DNA from: Anthopleura xanthogrammica
Taxonomy: Eukaryota > Cnidaria > Anthozoa > Actiniaria > Actiniidae
Direction: 5' to 3'
Length of the DNA stretch: 64,000 nucleotides
NCBI GenBank assembly: GCA_964019055.1
Contig: OZ025208.1
Location: 7,952,039 to 8,016,038, forward strand
The notes beneath the pieces are model-generated. The model was not told the origin of the DNA, did no database searches, and was given only the letters and a program-made list of their open reading frames with translations. Every line of letters starts with the position of its first letter. The first letter of the stretch is position 1. Both the position numbers and the translations under genes were made by a program. Positions 56,254-64,000 of the stretch are shown here, piece by piece.

Positions 56254-59200
56254 TTACAGAGCACGTGCCATGGCCAGGTTTTCCTCACTCTTATAAAGCG
56301 GATTTTCGAATTCTTTCTTAGCACCGTCTGTAGCGGCATCAGCAGGCATCTCTTGAATCTCCATCCTATTTTCGTCCATCAACTGTGATGAGTGACTACG
56401 CCTAAAGAAAAACAAAAAGGACAAGTTTTTGGCAACTGCTTTTGATTTTTGAGACGGACATCTTAATAGCTGAGTACGACGAAAAATCTCTCGTGGATAA
56501 ATGTACACGGGAGGGGAGGGAAGGGGTCAAAATCTTGGTGGTGCTGAGCTGAATAAAGACCTCTTTACCTTGAACGTAATGTTTTCCCATTTCCAACCAT
56601 GTGTCATCCTCTTGAGAATAAGATTCGTTGTTTGAGTTGTATCCATATTCATGTGCTGTCTTATCATGCGCAACCGTTAAACAAAGAAATAATACTCTAT
56701 TGGCATGTGGTTTTAAACTGGTTAACATCATGCCCAAGCTAAAGAGGTCTATTGCTGCCCCAGTTTTCGTGTCAGTGATCAGTGTAGGACGGAGTTCTTT
56801 CTCGATTATTTTCAGGAAAATGATATTCCAAGCATTTCAAACTTTTTGCAAACAATTTTGAATACCTTTCCTCGGTCACAGTTCCATACCGACGACGTCT
56901 AGGTTCTGCAGATCTGTGAACAACACAGCACACATCGTGTATCTCATGTTAATACTATTTGCTAATGACAGACGTACTTTACCCAACTGATTGGCAGGTT
57001 TCGATTGGAAAACTATAAGGATGACGGAGCATTGGAATTAAGGCTAGGGTTTGGGGTTGAGGTTTACTTAGTGTTTTCAATTTGATTAATTTCAGTTCAC
57101 TTGTTAAAACTTCCTAGATCTCCTGGACCCCTTTTCTAAAATCCTCTCTATGTAGGGGTAAGATCGAGTCATAGAGCTACCCTCGTACTTTCCCTCCAAA
57201 ATCCAGTTTCTTTCATTAAGAAAAAATTAAAATTGAAGTTGCCTTGTCTACCTTAATCGAATAAACAAATATACTGCCATGGCAATGACTGCAATGAGAC
57301 AGATCAGCGATATCACAATGGCCACAACAGTCAGAATTGATTGGTTCTGTTGTATGTAGGTCTTTTTAAGTGAGTCATAGTTTTTAGACGAATTTCCTTT
57401 GGGAAGTGATGACGGCTCAGAGGATGGCTTTGAAGGAGGAATGTGTGACAATGGTGCAGTTTCTGGTCGTTTTGTTTTCTCAGTAACCACTTGCGTTTCG
57501 GTCGTTGTAACTGGTACTTCTGTTGTTTTTGTAGCTTCTTTTGTTGTTGTTGGTGCTTGGGTCGAAGATGCTGTTGGGAGAACAGTCGACGTGCCTTTAA
57601 AACAACATGAGAGTATAATAATAAATATGCATGAAATGTGAACATAAAATAATGCATCAATGAATAGCTTTGTGAATTCTAATTGCTGTCCAAACAAAAC
57701 AAAGCAATGACCTTTTCCCATTTCCGTATTCTTTGCTAGGTTCGGTATTCTAACCGGCACAAGCTGAATACCGCAATCAGACAAACAAATGTTTTGTGTT
57801 GTGTAATTAATGAAAATTTTCATAGGTACTGAATGACTTGATCCAAGGACACTTGAAGTTTTGTTGATTACGAGAGAAGATAATGTAAGTGGCATCTTGT
57901 GAGACGATTGTTCCCAGATTATTAGACCGACAACGCACACATTCCTACACACATTCCTACACACACTCCAAATACCTACCAGCTGTTGCATAAATGACTT
58001 GGAATCCAGAGCTAATTCCAATTTCATTGGAATGAAACACCACAAAAAGATTGGACGTTGTGGACCGTAAGACACGTGGTATGTCACTTCGACCATGTAA
58101 AGTTGCAAGAAGAGGAGCAGTGTTATCTGTTCCATCGTAAAACGTTAAGCTATCTTTGATATCAGCAAGGGAAAAGTTTACAAAATGAACAAAGATGGTC
58201 TGTGACGCTTTGACAGATATTTTCCAGGAGCACTCTTGTCCATTAGGATAGTTACCGGGGAAACGAGGAGACTCAAACGATCCTGTACTTGTATTTAGGG
58301 AGTATTGACAACCTGAAATCAAAAGAGCTTATTAAAAGATGTAACCATACTTGTCTTACGGATAGGAGAACCACCCATGGAATGAGTCAAACCAATGGTT
58401 ACCTTAATTCCGCAAATAAAAGTTATATCAATAGAAGATGAACTATGACCAAGGAAAAAATTTAAAAAAGGAAAAAGCGACAGGGACGTCGATTCAGGCC
58501 TACCTCCTGTCTGACTGCAACTGTTAAAAGATCCCACGTAATTTCTTCCCTCAATAGAGGGTGTAGTTGTTTCGTTTGGGGTTGTTTTAAAGTGAGTGGA
58601 GTCACAGCATATTTTTTTACAGAATATACAGCTTTTAAAAAGAGGTTAGTGAAGGTTTGCATATTGGATGTTGAAATGTATTATGTTCATATGTAACTGA
58701 ATAATGTAATGTCAACACAGAACAAAATATGCCGGGAAAACATAATCAGCTCCCCCGGCTCCTATGTCCATGATAACCCAGTCCGGGGGGACAGGAATTG
58801 TGTTTTTTTTTGGCCAAAATTTTGTTTTTTTGTTTTTTGTTTTTTTAACTCGTTCAATAGTACGGTGACCCCCTATTTTTTAATGAAGGCTGCACTAGTA
58901 TTCTTGCGATTTAGAATTAAAAAAAAAAATACAATATCAATTGATTGGATTGTAATGAATTTTACAAATTTCACAACTCTATACACATTTAGGGTGCAGA
59001 AGTGCCGTAGGAATGGCGGCTTCTAGTATTTAGTTTTACCCATATTTGCCGCAAATGATCGAAAGGAAATTTTAAATAAGCCTTAGATCTATTGTATTAA
59101 AATAGTCTAATGCTTTTACCCGGATGAGTGCGTTCGCATTCTCTAGACTACTTTGAGTTGGTACTTTGTGAGCCAAATCACCGGCCGCGAATTATTGCAA

Positions 59201-62200
59201 ATACCTACTTTTACTCTATAACCAACACCTGACGGTGAACGCCACTTTTTTCGGTTTTTGACTTGCCAAACAATAATCTTTAAACGACAGGATTTCTAAG
59301 AAAATTCATTGATTAAATCCAAGTGTCCGGAGCTACCTTAATAGGTGGCGCCAGCGTGAACATCGCTATAGATTTGGAATGAAAATCAGGCGACTATTTA
59401 AACACCGGCTGGCTTGAAACACGAAATTTGAAAAACTTACTTGTGTAGTAGCAATAATATTCTTTATAGTCAGCTTCTTTTTTTCTTTTATTCTTCAGAT
59501 ATTTCCCCTCATCATCCTCGGTGTCATAATAAATCCATTCACTTGTTGCCACTGCCCATCTTACTTGCTGACACGACCGATCATTATTATCTCGATGTGT
59601 TAAAAGATAAAATGGCGACGTAGTGGGAAGATCGATTGGGACTGTCTTGAGTCCGTCATGTCTACAGCAAGAGCATATCGTTGTCTTGCCTTTATAATAA
59701 GCGCCATACGGCAATGTTCCTTGATGGTAATTTTTATTGTTGTCGACTTCATCGTGCCATATAACCGGTGTCTTGGTGAAGCGTGCGGGACAATGCCGTT
59801 CCCACATATGTATTCCCTCGTATATGCAATATGTACCTACAACCACAATAATACTAATTTCAGTGTACTACATCAAATTGTGTACTCTGTCAAATGAAGG
59901 ACATACGGCATACAGACTTTGACGTATTAGCCTATTTCTTTTAAAAGGACAAAGGAGCCAAAGGAGAGATAGGCAACAGGGGGATAAGCGATAGGTCATT
60001 CCAAACAAATTTCAAACGAAGAAGTATCATTTCTTTACTTTAGGTGTATGATGTTCTAAGGCACTGCTATGTACATGTGTGTTCACGCTCTGGTATCAGA
60101 GGTCCCTTTTCGTCTTTGTGTTTTTACCAAACAAATTTCAAACGAAGAAGTATCATTTCTTTACTTTAGGTGTATGATGTTCTAAGGCACTGCTATGTAC
60201 ATGTGTGTTCACGCTCTGGTATCAGAGGTCCCTTTTCGTCTTTGTGTTTTTACCATATTAGTTTTTGTTGTTCGCAGTCATTACAGAAAGTAACCTCTGG
60301 GCCGGACTTGGAGTTTTCTGTTTGAGCATGCGTCGGGGAGCTGCTATGCAAAAAGCTGGACGAGTGAAAACATAAAACCACAAAACGTTCTCTGGCAAAA
60401 AATGATGAGCCCGCGAAATGCGTGCGCATACCTCAATCAGCTAATAACTAGTCCCAAACGAGCCTATACCCTCATTTGCATGTTACTATGTGACACACCT
60501 GGTGACAGAAGTTCTTTTCGTAATGACCGAGAACAACAAAGTGAAAGTATAAAGACGAAAGGGGACGTGTGTTCAGATCTGAGATCCTATTTCAGATGTA
60601 TTTGCGTTTTCCCAAGCGTTACGGAAGTGATGCTATAAAGGGAAAGATACATGACCTGAAATGGGAAAACAGTCACTGGGTCTATTTTCATACTCAATAT
60701 GCTTCAAATTGACTATTGTCAGAATGTCATCATGTACCAGCTTGGTTGACCTTCAGAACAAATTCAAGGTCAACCAATCAGAATTGTGTATTCAACATCA
60801 TATTTTGATTAGCATTTCAAATTTTATGAAATACGAGTTCTTCCTTCTTTAAATTAATCGCAAACGCTAGTCAAACTCATGACGGAATACTCCAGTTTTA
60901 CATTCGACGGAAACCGCTGTTTTTGAAGACCACAGACTCATTTGCACAGGCTTAGCCTCGTTTATAAGTCAGCTATTCAACGACGTTATTAAAAGTCCGT
61001 GAGATTTCAAAACATTGGTATTGTTCTACTTACACATTCTTTACATTACGGTTGACTTTTGCAAATCATTAGCAACAGCCAACTGTAATGTAAAGAATGT
61101 GCAAGTTGAATAATACCAATCCCACGGACTTTTAATGATGTATTTGAATAGATGATTTATAAACGAGGCTAAGCCTGTGCAAATGAGTCTGTGTTCTTCG
61201 AAAACAGCGGTTTCTACCGAATGTGAAACTGGAGTATTATATTTCAATCAACAAGAAAAGTCTACATTGTGTACACAGAAAATGCTCGAAAAATGCTAAC
61301 CAAAAGTAGTGACACATAATACCTTTCGGGGAAGGCGATGAACTCAGCTGGTATGAATTCTGAGAATACTCAATAAATCTATTATAAATATCTACATCCA
61401 CCCGGATGATCATAATAAAAATATTGCTACTTCGATAAATATATCATATATACCTGGGTGCCAAATATTTATTTGATCGCTCTCCGCTCCAGTATCAGTT
61501 TTCATGCAAAATGATCTATTGACACTGCTCAATTTAACTTCCCCCTCGAGGTGAAAACTGGCTGATTTAGAATTCTGTGGATTGTCGTTTTCTGTGTCTT
61601 GGTATACCCAACCAGTTTTCCACCTAAAGGCTGCTCCAGCAGGACAGCCAGTCTTTGCCATTGGTAGACCGTAGATTCCCACTGGCCATTCAGTTGCTGA
61701 AACATATTAAAATTATTTTAATAATATACATTCAAATACCAAACTTCGCGAAAAGGTATTTCCGTCTCCGTAATCTCGACAGAAAATCCTTCATTTCCTC
61801 CTATGGTTTCTGTATTACGTATAATTTCCTCAGTTACTCTCAGTCCCTTCGCACAGGCTTGTAACGTACCATACCACATCGGCGTTTTTGAATCTTTAAT
61901 AGGGTTTTACAAATCTGTATAGTGATTTGGGGATCTGATTTCATTGTTTCGTCTTGGACAAGGCTAAAAGGTTCAATCGCATTGCTTGCGACTACATACG
62001 TTTAACAGGACTAGAAGTGTGACTAATCAATTACGTACATTGAGCTCGAGAACAGTACGTGTAGTCTAAACAATTCAATTTGCAGTTCGATTCCTTGCTG
62101 AAAATACGTTTATCGATGTCAACAGCATTGCAATAGTGTATACTTACCTATCACGCAACAACACAGCAAACTAGCCAGAAATACCAAGTAATAACAGCAG

Positions 62201-62214
62201 TACTGACACTCCAT
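56254..62214 (-). CDS. ApeC-CUB receptor unit 2: intact type I membrane protein
   Basis: Predicted 525 aa from seven exons: 62214-62148, 61696-61454, 59836-59441, 58312-57980, 57594-57252, 56913-56866, 56401-56254. The first four introns are phase 1 and the last two phase 2. Signal peptide 1-22; ApeC 23-235 split over two exons; CUB 236-346 with only the first cysteine pair (no C3-C4 pair) and FYDGTD; a Thr/Pro-rich stalk; membrane span about 433-457 followed by RLR; a 68-residue tail with RRRR, YGTV and FENPLY (an NPxY motif at about 510-513). The second ApeC half has diverged from unit 1: the WDDED motif is changed and an extra ERHC replaces part of the loop. ApeC proteins in amphioxus bind bacterial cell-wall components; a surface recognition and uptake role is inferred. 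Confidence 0.88.
56558..56750. repeat. Foldback family A, copy 5
   Basis: The termini are AGACCTCTTTACCTTG and CAAGCTAAAGAGGTCT, with the family A core in opposite orientation. It lies in the last intron of unit 2 and gives a long but spurious open frame. Confidence 0.75.
60001..60252. repeat. Perfect 126-bp tandem duplication
   Basis: 60001-60126 is repeated at 60127-60252 with no visible difference (each begins CCAAACAAATTTCAAACG). It lies in the intron between the ApeC exons of unit 2 and has no counterpart duplication in unit 1. Confidence 0.9.
60888..61238. repeat. Long-arm foldback, about 350 bp
   Basis: The arms of about 150 bp include ACAGGCTTAGCCTCGTTTAT and its inverse near 61165, and ACACATTCTTTACATTACGG and its inverse near 61085. 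Flanking sequence (CAAGGTCAACCAATCAGAATT, GCTAGTCAAACTCATG) is related to 12150-12260 in gene 1, suggesting a larger repeat family of which gene 1 holds a shorter copy. Confidence 0.75.
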
Positions 62215-63493
62215 GTCGACAAAACCTTCCAGTGACAGGCACCAGTAGATACAAGACAACAATTGGACTTTTGTACGAAACGATGCCTTTTTTCTTTGAA
62301 TTTAAAAACTTACTTCCTTCTTGGAAAATCATCCTGTGACCCCTGGAAAACAGTGATGACGTGACGTGGTTTTGAATAGTTCACGATAAACTAAATAGTT
62401 CTGAGAAATAGTGCAATCACTCTGACTAGTGTAATTTTACTTGACCCATGAAAAAAAGTAATTATTTATAAAGATTCAAAGTATATAGTAAAAACTAATT
62501 ATATTGTTTTCTTTTGCTTTCCTTCCACTGTTACTTAATTGTTACTTATAATCATATATCTTGTTGAAAACAAAGTCATTCTGCAACTGTAAACGTAATA
62601 ACGAAGAAGAAAAAAAACATTAAAGTCGCAAAAAATGCAGCAGTGAATCGATACACACAAAAAAAAAATATTTAAACGTTCCATTTTCTCTCCTTTGTTT
62701 TCTTGCATTACTATTGTAAAATTATTTGGGTTTGGTGTATTTGAAAAGTAATAATCTGACCTCGTGCTCGATACACACGATACTAAAGTGAGTTTTATAA
62801 ACTATAAAAGTCCAAGTGAAACGCGAGCAATAATCACTGAGTGAAAGGGTACCTTCGAGCTCATTAGCATTTTAGGAGCATAATTATATCTGAATTCCCT
62901 TACTCTTTTCTTCATCAAATCTCTTTTGATATTTCAATGTTTTTCGCAACTCGCAACTCCACGACTCGCAAAATACCAGTACCCAATGGAACCTTGCTTT
63001 GTTATAAAAAAATAGTTATCATCATATCTTATCTCACTGTTTATACATAATTTAATACAATTAAAACCCAATAAAATATCGATTTATATCAGTTTAAAAT
63101 TATTGAGAGGACGTTGCGTGACGACGTGACGACCCTAAGAACGTCTGCAAAGGATGCTAGGGTTATCTTTGATAAAACAGTAGTTACAGACCGCAACTAA
63201 AACGTTGCGGGTGATCCAGACTTCCACTGCTAATGCGGGAAACTGGTGGACAAAAACTCAAATGCTATTGCCGTGAAGATTCCAATGTAGAACTTCAGCC
63301 CTAGAATAAATTTTGTTATTGGTAAAGTGCCTAACGCATATGATCATGATGTTGCACCTATATATTTTTCTACCGGTGCATTTGTTATATTTTCCTTGTA
63401 TAATCGTAGTGATGGTCATACTCATACTCGTCATAATTATTTGTCTTATTCGACAGACGAACGTTTTGAAGATTCTTGTACTTGTTGGAAGAA
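62215..63493. other. Intergenic region between receptor units 3 and 2
   Basis: AT-rich, no recognised exon. It should contain the unit 2 promoter. From about 63170 it is homologous to the 3' flank of unit 1 (49620-49985), marking the duplicated segment. Confidence 0.55.
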
Positions 63494-63959
63494 TTAAACT
63501 TCCTCAAAAGCACCAGTGCTCTCCCATCTATTCAAAGTTCCCCATGTATTGTATTCAGTGTATTTTTGTGTGGCCTCTTTTGTCGTTTTGTTTCGAGGCC
63601 TTTAAAATTATTATGCAAAACTGTGAAAAAAGAAAAGAAAGCTTTGTTAAGATGATGACATGGTAAAATACCTGAGACATTACGAACGTGCACGTAATGA
63701 TTTATCAACAAATTGCAATAGGCGTTTCTTCTACACCACCATAGCCCAGTTGCCAAGGTAACCCCAATATACTTCTGCTGCCATGGTCACCACACGTCAC
63801 TATACGCACCTTCCATAGACATGTTTTTCTTCTTCTGTACTTTGATACAGAAGGTTGTCAGTCGCTTGTCTATTGGGTTCAATTTCATGGTAGATGTCTC
63901 CCTTGCTGTCTTCATAGGCGTCGTTAGTGCTTGAAGGCCTTGCCTCAATTACAGCATCA
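63494..63959 (-). CDS. ApeC-CUB receptor unit 3, last two coding exons (partial)
   Basis: Exons 63959-63810 and 63527-63494, homologous to 50369-50220 and 50022-49989 of unit 1 with identical lengths and phases. They encode SDAVIEARPSS, AYEDSKGDIYHEI, LLYQS and VYGR, then WESTGAFEEV and a stop. The NPLY of unit 1 is NLLY here, so that NPxY motif is lost, while the other tyrosines and the C-terminus are kept. The extracellular exons lie beyond the window, so the domain content is inferred from unit 1. Confidence 0.75.
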
Positions 63960-64000
63960 CTGTATGAAAATACAACAAAAGATGAAGAATTTACACTTTA

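Noticed and set aside
56558..56750. Possible extra cytoplasmic exon in unit 2
   Set aside because: The segment is a copy of foldback family A found in unrelated introns, and exons 56913-56866 and 56401-56254 join in phase without it.

Overview
This is a eukaryotic window, almost certainly from a cnidarian and probably an anthozoan. The strongest clue is a block of six tandem minicollagen-type cysteine-rich domains (CX3CX3CX3CX3CC) at the end of one gene. As far as I know that fold is confined to cnidarian (including myxozoan) stinging-organelle proteins. ApeC-domain genes, long arrays of one-EGF-per-exon genes with short introns, abundant foldback elements and two young Ty3/gypsy retrotransposons fit the same picture. 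The species cannot be named from the sequence alone.

Layout. 1-1841: intergenic, with foldback repeats. 1842-6268: complete gypsy element (148-bp LTRs, ATTTT target duplication). 6497-19971 (-): gene 1, 23 exons, about 1261 aa: signal peptide, dibasic-rich and Gly/Pro/His-rich N-terminus, EGF array, C-terminal WSC-like domain. 20906-25086: second complete gypsy element, on the minus strand, with 88-bp identical LTRs, inserted in a TTCC microsatellite. 25671-38575 (-): gene 2, 21 exons, about 1338 aa: low-complexity N-terminus, 18 EGF-like domains, six minicollagen CRDs. 40270-43894 (-): gene 3, 8 exons, about 417 aa, seven EGF domains. 44909-48998 (+): gene 4, 8 exons, about 811 aa: Pro-Val/His-rich N-terminus and five EGF domains; it is divergent from gene 3. 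49989-64000 (-): a tandem array of ApeC-CUB-transmembrane receptor genes: unit 1 (49989-55291, nonsense mutation in the CUB exon), unit 2 (56254-62214, intact, about 525 aa), and the last two coding exons of unit 3 (63494-63959).

Genes 1-4 look like one paralogous cluster of secreted, disulfide-rich mosaic proteins. Each has a large first exon with signal peptide and low-complexity sequence, a phase-1 donor, and then phase 1-1 EGF exons; in genes 1, 2 and 4 the first exon ends in a His cluster. Only gene 2 carries the minicollagen CRDs, so I infer a nematocyst wall or matrix role for it and suggest the same more weakly for its neighbours. The receptor array joins an ApeC domain (members of this family in amphioxus bind bacterial cell-wall material) to a CUB domain, a Thr-rich stalk, one membrane span and a Tyr/NPxY-bearing tail, which suggests surface recognition with internalisation or signalling.

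Exon coordinates were assembled by hand from GT/AG sites, phase continuity and cysteine spacing; all exon lengths are phase-consistent, but no transcript evidence was available.
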